A DNA stretch of 64,000 nt from Liolophura sinensis (lineage: Eukaryota; Mollusca; Polyplacophora; Chitonida; Chitonidae), in contig NC_088307.1 in the NCBI RefSeq assembly GCF_032854445.1, positions 5,024,001-5,088,000 of the forward strand, read 5' to 3'. The notes beneath the pieces are model-generated. The model saw only the letters and a program-made list of their open reading frames with translations, was not told where the DNA came from and ran no database searches. How positions within the stretch are numbered: position 1 is the stretch's first letter; each line of letters opens with the position of its first letter. Position numbers and translations under genes: made by a program. Positions 13,501 to 28,500 of the stretch are shown piece after piece.

Positions 13501-16500
13501 GAGTATTGGCTAAAACGAGCAGACCAGACGATTTACAGTACACAGGGTATAAATAAGTATAAGTACACCTGAATCATCAACTCTTTGATTACAAAAGTAT
13601 CCAGTCACATAGAGTTCAACCCACCTCCAAGGCCTTGTCTTTAGCAGATATGGCGTTCTGAAGACGTTTGATGATAGCATCCTTCTCCTCCAGAGAGCGT
13701 GTGTAGTTATCTTGTGTATCCTGTATACAACAGAAACATGTACAGGCCTGGCTTGACAGAGGGCTTGACAGGGCTGAATGCCAATAAACTCTAATAATAT
13801 GACGGTTGTTTGAGGGAATTTTAGCACTTTATCAACCTTTAATAGGCGACACCAATTTTATTTTGTGTTTTGATTTATCTATTTATTTATTTGATTGGTG
13901 TTTTACACCACACTTAAGAATATTTCATTCACAATGTATATGGCAGCGGCCAGCATTATGGTGGGAGGAAACCGGGCAAGGCCCAAGGGAAACCCGCAAG
14001 CATCAGCAGGTTGCTGACAGATATTATGTGTTTTCCAGGAGAGGGAAATCCAAAAATTGAATACAATAAAACTGAAAATCCACATTTTTGTTTTGTCCAA
14101 TCTTTATCTTTCTGTGATTTTTTGTTCTTCTGAACTCGCAGACAATATTCTGAATTTCTATAAACATTTGACCAATTAAAATCTAAAAATGCGATGTTAC
14201 AACTTCAAATAAAGTCACATTTATTATGGCAGAACTTACTTTCCAAACAAGAGGTGACATTTATTGCGGTAAATGTAAATACATATGTCTCACACTGATT
14301 ACCACCACAGTTACGAACAGGAAGACTGTCTTACTGTCTGTGTCTTGTTTATTTCAGTTTACGATACATCAGATGTTCCACCTCCATGTACACTTACCTC
14401 TCCCCCCTTCTGTGCTGATCTCAGCTGATTAGACAACTGCTTAATACTTTTGTCTTTCTCACGAATCTCGTTTTCCAAGGACTGCCAAGAACAACAACAA
14501 CATTGGTAAAATTCTGTTTTCAACACTGAGGACAAAATTCCTACAGTACCGATACTTTTTATTTTCTAAACGCTAAACACAAAAAGGCAGTACGATTTTT
14601 TAGGTTAGTTAGAAGCAATACAAACTTGAATGTTAATTTAGCTGCACAGCTGGAGGAACTCAAATACTTGTAACTACACATGGCAAACTTACGGCAAAAA
14701 TTTATTCTGGTATGTAAATGGGTAAAAATACTTACGTCAATGCTCTCCTCTGCATTGAGCAGCATCTGATTGGCTCGTTCTATGTCTCTATCTCTCTCAC
14801 GCAGTGTTATCTTCATGTCCCTAATTTCCTTATCTTTCTCCTCCAGGCATTTAAACTTGTCCTCAATAGCCTCCTAAAATAAACAAATAGCCACACAAGG
14901 AAGTCGAAAATATAGTATTACAAAGGCAACCCAAAAATGAAAATCTGAACTAAACCCAAACAAGTTTGTTTGAATTATATATTCACGGAGACTCACAGTC
15001 ATATGTGACAATGATCCCCACTAGAGGGTCAAAAGCTTGTTCAAACTATTACCTTCACATGGTGATGCCTTAAATTCATTACTATTAAGATTATTTGAGG
15101 AAATAACTGAATATAGTTACAATTTGGGTTGGTTTGTTTTTGACTGGTGCATTGATACCATACTGAAGAACTTAAGTCTATCAGTGGCAGAAACTGTAGG
15201 AGACCAGCGCCATGTACACGGTACCTGACAAACTACCTGCCTGAAACCCACATTCAAACCTCCAAGAGATGGATTTGAATCTGTGACCGTCTTCGAGGTT
15301 GATCAGATGCCAGCTGACTAGATCAAGGATATTTAGCTCTGTTTCAATGACTGGTAAATAAAAATATGAAGTTTCTAACCTCAATGGCCTTGTCCCTCTC
15401 TTTTAATTTCTCCTGGAACTTCTTCAGCAAGTTGTCCTTACTCTCCTGAGAATATAGAATGTATAATTCTGATGAAGATTCCAATGTCAACAGCACTGCT
15501 TCACTGGATTGCCTGGTCACAAACAACAGGCATGACGCCCTATCCAATAACAATTTCTTGACACCATGCCATTCAACAATTGCCCTGTCCCTTGGTGCTG
15601 AGAGGAATTACTAAACTGACCGCAGTGAATGGTGTAAAGGCTTTTTTCAATTCATTAAGGAACACAACGTAAATATTTAGACTGCACCATGCAGGTGTGT
15701 TCACGTAACAGGGTACAGCAACCCGCAATCATTTCAAATCATCCCAGAGAAATTTCAGGAATCTGAAGTACACTCAAGTCTCACTGCTGTCATGTTACTT
15801 ACTTATATACCCAAATTGCATTATAATGACACTTCATTTGCATTCAAAATGACAGCAGCTACCTTTCTGAGGCACAATTTACATTACATATACATTTTAT
15901 CCAGGAACCCAAGATATAATTCAGCTAAAGAATTAACAAGCAAGGGGAGACTACCTCAGTAGTGGCAGGTTTGATCAGCGTCATACAGTCCTGGAGCTGT
16001 CTATCCTTGTCCTTCAGACTCTCCGTCATCTGCTGCAGCATTCTCTCTTTGTTCTCCAGCTGACGCTGGCTGTCCCCTAACAACGCCTGCACAAACACAG
16101 CGGACAGACGTGTCACATTTTTGACATATTTAATCCTCATTTTTATCATATTTTTCGGTTTCAAAATGGTCAAATTGGTAACACGAAAATGCAATACTGC
16201 AAAGGCATACAATGTGAAGGACCCTGGAAATAATTAATATCATACTTAAAAAGTGCCAGCTTAAGAACTACACGCAGAGCAAAGTAACATTGCCTACAGG
16301 TAATTAACTGCCCTTCTGTTATATTTCAATAATACTTAATACAGTGCAACACTACGCAACTTTACCAAATTATGAAATAAAACGTATTCAGAAATAAGGC
16401 CAAAGTAAAGAGTTGGTTATATGGGTGTGTAAACTCACCTGATAGTGTTGTGTTTGTGACTCCAGTTTGTCAGTACATCGCTCTCTCTCCTTCTCCAGCT

Positions 16501-19500
16501 GATCCTGCAACACCTGGTAGTAACACAACACATATCACTTATCCATTAATATGATTTTGCAGAACAAATTTCAAATGACAACCCTTTAGAAATTTACAGC
16601 TGAAGAAAACCACCACACTAAATTTAAGATGTCTGTGAGGCAACTGGCAAACCAGAAGAGCTGGATTTGAACTAGAGATCTCAATTTTCTATGTCAAGTC
16701 ATCTATTATGTAAGACCCTATAAGACAATTTGGTCAGCGAGGGGAGTCTACATTATTCATGCAATTTAGTTGAAAGTTTGCCACTGCTCAGTCTCATTTC
16801 CTCATGATTACCTTACGACTTCAACTGGCAGACATCTTGACTTAGAACTGGTAGCAAGGCTACCAAAGAGCTTGGCTGTATAAGACAAATGAATGCAAAA
16901 CTTCAGTTCAATGCATAAAGAATTGAAATCGTGAATTTATGGTAATTAATATGCACACATCAGCATATTATGGTAATTAATATGCTCACATATGTTCGAT
17001 ACATAAAGGGCTGAATCGTCAATTTGGTAATTTACAGTAATTAATATGCTTACAGAGCATCAGTGATCGAAGATTCCCTTGCATCATTGTGCTTTACAAG
17101 CATCTAGAACTTCAGGTCAATATATACAATACTTTTTAAGATAACAACCCTAACATTTTGTTTAACAATGATTCCTATAAACAATACACCAAGTCCGGAA
17201 ATTCAGGTATTTACGGTACATAATATGCACACACCCAATCAACGATGGAATATATCTACATGTGTGCAAATCCTGAGCTCAGTACCTTTTGAGAAATCAC
17301 CACTAACACTTGGTTTAACACTGATCCTTATACACAATATACTAAGCCAGGAATTCAGTAATTTACAGTACTTAATATGCATACATCTAAAAACACTTAC
17401 GATTATTTCCTTAGTTATGTACAGGAAGAATCTGTTTCACATCAGCAAAGGGACAAACTAACCAAGGTTGGATTTGAACCCCTAACCTGACACAGAGCTG
17501 CTGTAACTTCCTCACCTGGACAGCCTCTTCACTGTGTTTCAGTCCCTGCTCAGCCTTGGTCAGCAAGTCCTTAAAACTGCTAGTCTCTCCTTCCCTCTGG
17601 GTCAGACTTCGCCTCAGGCGCTGAACAATCAGAGAAAAACCTTTCTTTAACATCACCACAAATAATAACGAAGTGGATATGGTCATATCACTACAAACCA
17701 TATGACATGTGTACCCACAGACCTTTCTTTAATGATGAAACCTCAACATCTGTCCTCATCACTGTGAACTATCTGGCCCATGCACAAAGATAAAAACACA
17801 CCTTAGATGTGTTCAGACATCTCAGACACAGGTGGTAAAATTCAGTTAAAAACTGAATACTGGGGTAAAAAATACTCAATTCTGTGTTTTTCTGGTCCAG
17901 AGTAGCTTTTCTTACTACAGCAAAAGAGGAAAGCATCCAACGTGTGCTGATAAGGATGAATCAAATTAGTTCAAACTTTCCACCAGTTTGCTTCTCTAAT
18001 GAATGGTTCTCTGTATTTCACTGGGGGGTTAAAATACAAACTGTCCAAAAATATGAGACAAAACTGCAGGTGATCTTACCTCATTTTCATGTTTGATTTC
18101 TTTCAGCTCAGCCTTCAGCTTCTCTAAGGTCAGTTCATTACCAAGGCCTACATGCTGCTTTTCTATACCCTATAGAAACACATGCCCACAAAACACGTAA
18201 TCACAAAACTCAAATCATCACACACACCAAGAAAACAAGGTAGTGTATTTCACCTGAGGTTTGGTAAGAAAAAAAAAGCACCCTCAGAAGAACATGCGAA
18301 TACATGCCAGCGCCTAAAAATGGTACTTTTGATGGCAATACTGACAGTTTTCTGGATAAGAAATTAATCAAAGTTCATAAGTTTGAGTTTCATAAAGAAA
18401 CTCATAAGTTGCCCTATTAGGTGGACAAATCAGAATCAAGCAAAATGTGACGATATGCAAAATTTTTGGTGAAATACAGTACTTCAACTCCTTGAAAAGT
18501 AAAGCTATGAATACAGAAACAATGTCAATGGCTCAGTCCACACAATAAGTTCAACGAAGTATGTCACAAAACTGAGACTTTCAAAAAGCAAGAGAAATGT
18601 AAGTCAAAAAAAAAGAAAGAAAAACAACAGACATAAGTCTGATTAAGTCACCAGTGAAAAACAGTCAGACTAATCAACAACAGGGCACATCTGAAAAACA
18701 GTCAGACTAATCAACAACAGGGCACATCTGAAAAACAGTCAGACTAATCAACAACAGGGCACATCTGAAAAACAGTCAGACTAATCAACAACAGGGCACA
18801 TCTAAGCTATACGTGTAAATCAAACACAAGGTAATGTCTTGTATTAAATGTCCACATCACAGTTTCTGTTACTAAAATACCATGCTTTTTAATGACTATC
18901 TTCACAAGCAGAAGTCAAAGACACATCAAACGTGCTAAACAAAATACAAGTATAAACTTGACAACTAAATCTGTAAGTTTGTTTTGTGTTTGGGAGGTAC
19001 CTAAGACTTTTCAGGACAAGCAATGGAGAAAGTCTGGTACCCAATGGTATTACTCCGACTCAACCTCTACAACTCTTATTACCCTTGTGGACTGCTGGTC
19101 CACATAAAGAGACAAGCCTGTATAAGTATTTACCTCAAGCCTTTCCAGATTCAGGGCATGTAACTCTTCCCTGGCCTGCTTCAATTCATCTTCTTTCTTT
19201 TCCAACTGACTGCACAAGTCAGACGCCTGAAAAAACACATCATGATTCACATTTAAGTATCACCATTATTTATTTATTTGATTGGTGTTTTACGCCGTAC
19301 ACAAGACACCACTATTAAACTCCAGGTACTGACTTTGAGCATGTAGCGCTACGTCGTCGTAACTATCATGGCGACGTAATACCTACAGCACTGGTCACCA
19401 TGGAAGTTACATGCACGTAACGTTACGAGCACTTTGTGAAAGGAGCCCCAGAGCTTTTCGCTGATCATCTGTAGCAAATCAAGAACACGCATTTTACCAA

Positions 19501-22500
19501 TCATAATCAGTGTTGTTGCAAGTGGGTCATTCGAACAAATAACAAAATGCAATGAACTGTAACGAAACACACTCATTACAAATGTCTACTGTGTATCTAC
19601 ATCATCAAGTGACAAATGGTTATACTGAGAATACAACAACGTACGAAGAATCATAAAACAATTTACTACTTGGTATTAACAACAATCAATCAATAAATCA
19701 ATCAGGCTGAGTGCTGTCTTATGCGATACTAATAACCTTGACTATGTTAAGTGGGCTAATTGTCCCTTCTCTCAAGCTGCAAACTGCTAATATCAGGGCA
19801 GAGAGAGTACCTCTTTGACTTTCTTACGCAGCTCCATGGTGATAGCCTGCACAGTTTTCTTCAGCTTTGTTCCCATCACAGTCTGAGTCTCTAGCTCCTC
19901 CTCCTTACGCTTCAGCTCGTTCTCCAGGTCCTGCCAACAACAACAACAACAACACATAATGGGCCCAGTCCTGAGTCCTGAACTTAAATTACCAGTATAA
20001 ACAGAGCCAACAGTTCAGCTTTCTCCATATGTGTCTATATGTATCTCCAACAGTTCAGCTTTCTCCATATGTGTCTATATGTATCTCCAACAGTTCAGCT
20101 TTCTCCATATGTGCCTATATGTATCTCCAACAGTTCAGCTTTCTCCATATGTGTCTATATGTATCTCCAACAGTTCAGCTTTCTCCATATGTGTCTATAT
20201 GTATCTCTGGCAAAGACCAGTCAATATTATATAACTTAGCAAGACTGGTTACCATTTTCTCTGAAGTGGTGTTTTCAAAAATGTTTGGCACCCATATGTA
20301 TTTTTAGGTTTGTGATGGCTGTCAGTAAATGCTACAAGAAGAGATACGGCAGGGAATCTCGCAAATTTCTGTGTTTCTTACAATTCCAACAAGCATCTTG
20401 ATATTATTTTGTCCAAGCCAAATCCCAAGTGCCAGAAATTTTCTCGAGCCAAGCTCTTAACCGGTGGCCGGTATGTTCTCCCATAATTCTATTGTCCGGA
20501 GCATCTGTTTTCCCTTTGTTGAAATGACTGTACAGTGTATGTATTTTAAAAACAATTTCATGGAATTCTTCATTAATTGTGAAGAATAAACTACCAAATT
20601 TAAAGCAATTTCCACAAGCCACAAACACATGGAATAACTTTTTCCTGGCTTGTAATTCTCACCTTGATGCTCTTATCCTTCTTTCTCAAGGAGTCTTCCA
20701 AATTCTAAAACAAAACAGAACAACTTCCATGAAATATACACATAAAAAAAAACACAAAATTTCCACCTGAGAATAAATTGAATATGATTGTTGTTCAAAA
20801 CACAAAATGTTGCACCCTCACCCCAAGTTGCTCCTGTGCAGTTTCCAGGTCAGCTTTTGTTTTGCCCAACTCTTTTTCCAGATCTTTGCTCTTTTCATTC
20901 TTTTCTGCTAATTCATCCTGTAACAAAACAACTACCTATATTTACATGTATCAGTCAGTCAATCAAATGATAATTTCCGTTATGTCACAATGGTTTTGTT
21001 GAAACCTGATCAATGGCTGGTCATTTTTTGGCTGAAAAAGCTCACTTTCATTTATTATATATTGTATTATAGTATTACTCAAAATTACAGCATAATCAAG
21101 AGTCATTATTAAAATTGCAAAAGTAAGTACTTCGTAAACTGAATCAGAGGTTCACGAAAATACTGAGTAGAATTTTCAATCATAAACTGTTCAAAACCAG
21201 TGTTTGTGGATAAGCACACTGGAGAGTTACACCCCCCAATGTATCCTGGGTGCATAGCACTACAGGCAACAGCTAATGTTGATATAAAGAATACATATAA
21301 AGAATATATATATATATACACCAATTTAGTGTTGAACACAAATATCCCAAAAGTACACAACATACAGGTTAGAACTACATGTACCATATATAGACTGAGA
21401 AGCAGGTGAACATATAACAGCGACTCAAGAGACAGTCCGAAATTAATACATGTATGGTGCATTTATGACAGTCATATTTCCTGTCTTCAATGGCATGAGT
21501 ATATGTCAAAATTTCATCTTACCAAAATGAAAGCTTTGATCTTCTTCAGAGTTAAATTTATACTTTTATACACTATTACATTAAACTAGTATCCCAGAAG
21601 TCACGTTGCTGCATTTAATAGGTCAGGTCCAGATGTCAAACACCTTATCCAATGAAATTGACACAGACACAGCGGTCTTTTACGAATCTGTGGCCTTCAG
21701 ATTGCAAAACATCTACCGACATCATGTGCAGGAATATACCATAATTCTTCAACCTCCTCAACCACTAATGTGGCCAATATTTTGAAACATTCTGAAACAA
21801 CTATGGAGTGTAGAAAAATAATTTGCATAGTTCTTGCAAGACTGGATCTTAATTGACACAAACATATCATTATTCGCAACATTTTCACAACTAATTGTAT
21901 GCATAAAAGTGCTTTAGTGTTTGAAGAGGTTGAAAATTTACAGTAAATTTAAGAATGTGAAAGTTTGTTCATACAACTAAACACACTCAAGAGAATTGAT
22001 AAGAAACAAAGGTAGAGGATTTCACACCCACCTATGATTATTGATAGTTCAATTAATATAATTTACATTTGACTGGTTAAAACATACAAAGCTGGCTCAG
22101 CAAATTCTGAAAGCAGAAAGCTACAAACACTGTACAAGAAAGTTAGACCCATCTCCCAGAAGCATCGTGGTTGTTGTCACACACAAACCTGTAGTCTGGA
22201 ATGATCAAGAACAGACTGGCCCAAATCTTTGTGGTTCCCCTCTAGAGCCCCAGCTAAATTCTGAATACATCAACAACATGCAAAAATAAGGTACTTGCTT
22301 CACAAGTCACACAGACATACATGCCAAACTCGTGTGGGGCTATGTGTGTCTCATATACAATTATGGGACCTGGATATCAATAGGTTCATCGTGTTTTCTT
22401 TTAGACCCATACATAACAGCAACTATGAATGTGACTCATGAATTAAAATGCAGCTCATGCTGGCTTCCTTTCCAGTCGTATATCGGAACAGCCTACGAAT

Positions 22501-25500
22501 GGTCAAGGGTTCCAGGCTCTTCCCAGTTTCCTCCCACCATAATGTTAGTAGCTGTTGTAGAAGTGAAATATATTCTAGAGTGTACAGAGTAAAACTCCGA
22601 TCAAATAAATAAATACATCAAGATTAAAATGTCAATCTGTCAATAACATACAACCTGACTTTTGCCCTGATGCTTGCAATTAAAATACATGTAGGACAAA
22701 AAAAAAATTACACACCAAAATGATAATACGCAATATGATATTCTCTATTTTCATAGTTAGATCCTTAATTTCCCAGGAATTTTTTCACGACTTAAAACAG
22801 GCTAAGTTTGTTGATACACTGGCAATAAAATGATGCTGATTTCCCCATACAACAGTGAAAGGGATGAGATTCCTTCCCAAATGTCCCTTATTCACAAGAT
22901 ATCAACTGATCGATGACTCAGTAATTTCTCGATTCAGTGGGATAAAAGATGAAGATGATATTTTTAGCCGTAGCTCATCAAACAGTTTGTTTGACAGGTA
23001 CATGTATTTGGTGAAGGGCAGCTGTTTTCTCCACTCACTTAAGATTTCCTCCACCAATAAAACACCATCACATACTGCGAGTCAAATATTTCCTAGTACT
23101 CCATTAAACACTAATCATACAAAAAAAAAATATATCAAAAAAAGATCAAAACTAATTTGGTTATCCATTACTGGTTTCAGGTGAATGCAAGATGCTTACC
23201 TCAAGCTCCTGTTGTTTCCTTTGTAGCTGAGCTTCCAGGTCTTTCATGGTATCCTTCAACTTCGCTGTGGTTTCCTCAAATGATGTGACCTCTGCCTGTA
23301 ACTGCCCAATCCTTGCCGTCTTAGCCTTCAAGGTCACCTTCATCTGGTCTACCAGCCTGACATTCAGAAGAGAGGGTCGGGACCAGGTGTAAAGTTACGT
23401 CTCCGATAACCAAATGTGATGAGCATGTTAGCCAGAAATTGACAGTTTGAGTCTTTCGCCTGGACAATTTTTGACAAATCTAGGAATGCACCTCTCTGCC
23501 TTGTTAACTTTGGTAATTTCACAGAGTGATTTCAGGAAATCGAAAGTGCAAAACGCTGGTTGACTAATACCATAAATATAATGCTTAAGCCCCCCTGAAA
23601 AGTTCCATTTTATACAAGCAAACAACATTCTTAAACTTGATCTACACATGGTCCTCTCCACAAACAAGTGAACAGTTACTGGAGACTTTATGTCTGAAAG
23701 CAGCACAGAGACAAGCCATTTACACAGACAATACTTTGTCTATCCATCTTCAGCCACCAAAAAGTCTGATATTACGACATACATAAATGATATCACAGAT
23801 CTGATGTTACTTACTTTTGGGTCTCTGCTGCCTGCTTTTCCTGTGGAGGAGAACCAAGTAACACTGTTTTAACAGGCAAATCTTTCAATGACAATTTCTA
23901 TCAAGATGTTTTCGATATTGGTACGCGTGTATTTGCTTCATGTACGTCATCAATGCGGATTTAACTAACTTAGGTCGCCTGTAGGAGACACATGAATGCA
24001 AATCTTCAACCCAACACACAAAGCACAGATGAAGTGAACTAGGTACTCAGTGATGGAACATCCCTCTTATGTCATAGTGCTTTATGTGCATATAACCCTT
24101 CATCTCAATACATGCCATATCTTTTGTGATACCACCTCTAACATTTACTGTAGCATTGATACACTAAGTTGTGAATTTTGTAATTTACCATGTTTAATAT
24201 GTATCCCCCTCATGATACTGTGTTCTACATGTGCGCTAAACAAGAGCTTAATATATGGAATACTGTTTAAGTATGACAGCTAACAAGTAATGGTGAATAG
24301 AAACCCACGGGATCTTGACAATAACAGAATGAAACTGACGCAAAACTATGTAGATCACACTACCTGTATATCTTTGCCACTGTCAGCATCTTGCCTCTGT
24401 CGTTCATACATACACAGTTCCCCCTCCATGGACTTAATGCGAGCTTCAGCCGTCTCCAGCTCCTTCTTACTCAAGTACAGCTCCTACAACAATGTTAATA
24501 TTCACATTTATTATTTATATAAAGGTGAAATGTTTTAATTTCCTTCACTGGTAAAAGTGATATTTCACTCCGTTAGATATGCCTTTTGTTAGTACATTTT
24601 GAGGGGGTCTCCGTGGCTCAGTCGGTTAGCGCGCTAGCGCAGAGCAATGACCCAGGAGTCTCTCACCAATGCGGTCGCTGTGAGTTCAAGCCCAGCTCAT
24701 GCTGGCTTCCTCACCGGCTGTACGTGGGAAGGTCTGTCCGCAACCTGCGCATGGTCGTGGGTTTCCCCCGGTTTCCTCCCACCATAATGCTGGCCAGCGT
24801 CGTGCAAGTGAAATATTCTTGAGTACGGCGTAAAACACGTTAGTCAACTTTTAATATTGCTATATCACACAACAAGACCTGAGATCATACCAGACTTGCT
24901 ATATAAGCAAGTCGGTGAAGGCCTATGGCTAAAAACATGTCAAACTTTTTCAAATACACAAAATCATGAAATCGTCTAAATATAAATAACAAACAGAATA
25001 GTGCACAGTGAAGGTTTAATACCATGAATATTGCATCTACTGTACCTGTTGTGAGGCCTGAAGCTGTCTCTCCAGCGGGGCCTGTATGCTCCTCAGGGCA
25101 GCCTGGTGTTGTTGTCGTAGCTGCGCCATCTCCTCCTGGTGAGTATGGGTTAGGTTCTGCATGGCCACTCTGTTCAACATATTAACGCTACCAAATAGTC
25201 ACATGTGCTTAAGAGATTTTCGTCTAAGGTCATGCTCAAGAGTTTTCCAACATCTTACACAGCACATGGAAGACAAGAACATGTACACATAAAGTTAAAA
25301 AAAAACCTGACAAGACAGAGGAAACAACCCTACAAATGCTGTCAGCCACTAACTGTTACCAACAGTGATAGTGTTGGCAATCTACCAATGAACACGATTG
25401 AACCTACAAATTGCATCATTCTGACTTTTCATAGATCTTTTTATTATTAACCAGTCAAAGAATTACGGAAATTTCAAAATTCCAATACATGTAAAACGTA

Positions 25501-28500
25501 TCAGCCGTCTGAGTAGCCTCTGTATATAAGATCTAATCAGTTGGCTTACTTCACAATTCTTTGACATCATACTAGGACACTGTCATGCTTGAGCTGTACT
25601 CATTATTTGACCTTAATTCCAAATACTTCTCGATGGTAGACAATATTTCAGAATAGCCCTACTTGCAATCGTCACTGTCTTCAAGACAACAGATAATACA
25701 TGGCTACACCGATTACTCATCTTCCTGGTTTGAGTTTTAGAGTGAGTGAGTGAATGCTTGAAGTTTACCGTTGTACTTAACAATTTTTCAGTGATGTGAC
25801 GACGAAGGAATCCTTAGAGTGCATGTACGTGTAACGTGCCTCCCTGTTGCAGGACGGATTTCCATCGCTCTTTTATTTAGTGCTGCGGCAAGAAAGCCGC
25901 ACCGCCCGAGCCATTATACTGATACGGGCACTATCCCCTTCATTCTGAACACCAAGTGTGGAAGTTACGACTTCCTCGTGTGACTCGACCTAGGATTGAG
26001 CCTGGATCTACCAATCCCGAAGTGGACGCTCTACCAACTGAGTTATCGGGGCCGGTAGGTTTGAGTCGTACACTTTATAAATAGGACAGTCTTACAAAGA
26101 CTTACGAAGCTTTCTTGAGGATTTCCTGTTTGTCTGACAACTCCTTCTTCACAGAATCCAGTTCAACTTTCAGCTCAATGTTCTAAATAAACACAACAGG
26201 CAATTACAAATATAACAGGTGCAAAAAGAGTTACAATAAATTTTTCAGTCCACTATTTAATTTTTAAGTAATTTTTTGTTTTAACTGAACAGCATTAAAT
26301 GAGAACAAGGCCATCATTGGTGGTAACCCGACTGAACCTCCAAAAAGATCCCTTACAGCAAAAGCTGTTTTTTTACCATACATGTACACAGGGCATTGAC
26401 TATTCAAGTCCCTTAGCCACTGAAGGCTTAGGAAGGTTTAATTCCTTCTTTTACAAAAAAAAAAAGAAAAAAAAAAGTTATTTTCAAATATAGTTTGAGT
26501 TATAATTATTACCTTTCACATTAACAAATGTCAGATACCAGCAAAGTTTTGGATCACGCTCCATTTCCCAGCTACTGAGGCTACAAGCACACGTATGCAT
26601 GTCGCCTGTTCAATTATCAAGTGTCCTTCAATCTATCAATATAGTTAAGTTATCATTAAAATGTAAATGACCATGTATTAGAGGCAGCTGTGCTTACCGT
26701 CTTGAAGACGTCGTCATCTCCAAACTTCTGCTGCATCCTCTCGTCCAGATAATATATACGCAGCTTCAGACTGAAATTCTCTTTCTTCAGCTCGCCAATT
26801 TGCTACACACGGCAGACAATTACAGGTAAATGAGGTAATCACAAGAACTGTTCAAGGATCAAAGATCCTGTGTAAGATCTAATCAGAATATTTTCACTAT
26901 TTTTATCTCACTCAAGAAATCTTTACTCGTTTGTCTTTTAGGCAAAAAATGGATTTCCATGAACCCAAGGTTGTATAAGGTACAAGGCAAGCTGATCTTT
27001 GTTGTTGTTGTATGATTTAATAGGCTAAATGGCATTCATCAATATATCTGGCTGAACAGTCATACAGCTCAGCAATCTCCTGTGCACAGTAAAAAAATTT
27101 GTACCTATGCAAGTTAGCTAATGCTCTCTAGGGCTTGGAAATGCGCAAGTAGGATAACTGTGCCAGTCACACGACGTACATGCATGGTCAAATGCAGTAT
27201 TTAACAGGGAAGAACATACCGTTTCATATTCCTTCATGGTGCGCGACCTAATGGGGGATAGCCGGCCGCTATTAGACTTGGCCACCACTGCAACAAAACA
27301 CAGAAAAATGTCAATATTATGCATGTACATTTGCTGCACATTTACATGTACTTTTAACATAAAAGTAAAGTAGATATCTACGATATTCTTTTACTGAAAA
27401 GTTCCCAGTGAAGAAAAAATTTTAGGCTGACTGATGGCACAATCTTCCACCAAAAGATTTCAGCATTATGGGTCAAATCACAAGTGTTTTCTTGTGGCTG
27501 CTTATAAATTAACTTCAAGCAGAGTGGCAACAATATTTCACCCAATGCTGCCAAAGAGGATCAGACATTCCAGCCTGACCATGTTAACGGGTTGTTTCCA
27601 GCATCATTATAATCATATCACAACAGTGTTTCTTCGCAGAGACTCAGATTCATGCTGTCATATTTAAAGTGCTGCCTCACTAAAACATGATGTTGAAAAA
27701 ACATGTGCACGCATACACCAAATCTGGATATTCCATTTTTAAACATTACTGGTTGGGGGTTTCTCCCGGGCTCTGCCCGGTTTCCTCCCACCATAATGTT
27801 GGCCAAGGTCGTGTAAGTGAAATACTCTTGAGTACGACATAAAGCACCAATCAAATAAATAAATAAAATAAATTAAAGCATCACTGCAGTATTCATTTTT
27901 TTACTAGACTGGTGATATACGCCTTACTGAAGAACATTTCACCTGCATAGGCATATATATCAAATAACAGTCAGTTGCATGTATGTAGGTACAGGAATCG
28001 GGTAGTATGAAAGCAATTCTGCCACTGCACCTTGTCATGTAGGTGACAAACCTCTTGAGTTGGTCAGGGCCTCCATGGCTCAAAGTGATAAAGCGCTGGC
28101 TCGCTCCAACCATACTGACCATCAGACCTTTGACCAATAAGGTTGTATGTTCAAATCCAGCCGTTGCCACTTGGATGCAGCCTTATGTCAAGAGGTTTGT
28201 CAGGTACCTGGCAAAGGTTGGTTTTTCACTAGAGGCACCCTGCTTTCCGACGCCCCATAAACTTGACCATTGTCATGTACAAGTGAGGAATTTGTGACTA
28301 GGGCGTTAAACACCAAAAAACGTCAGATGGCGAGAACCATATTGGTGTTGTACAACAGTAAATATGGTGACAACTGACTTGGTACGGAGCCATCAGGAAA
28401 CTCCAAGTGGGACTGAGTCAGATCATTCAGGAAGTCTGTATTCAAACTGAAACACACCAAAAACAGACAATTATTAGCTACATACACATGCACAAGAGTC

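Noticed and set aside
18655-18803. CRISPR-like 37-bp direct repeats
   Set aside because: Units are contiguous with no unique spacers, and the genome is eukaryotic.
20007-20206. ORFs through the 40-bp repeats as a repetitive protein
   Set aside because: Open in all three plus frames purely from the repeat; located in an intron of a minus-strand gene.
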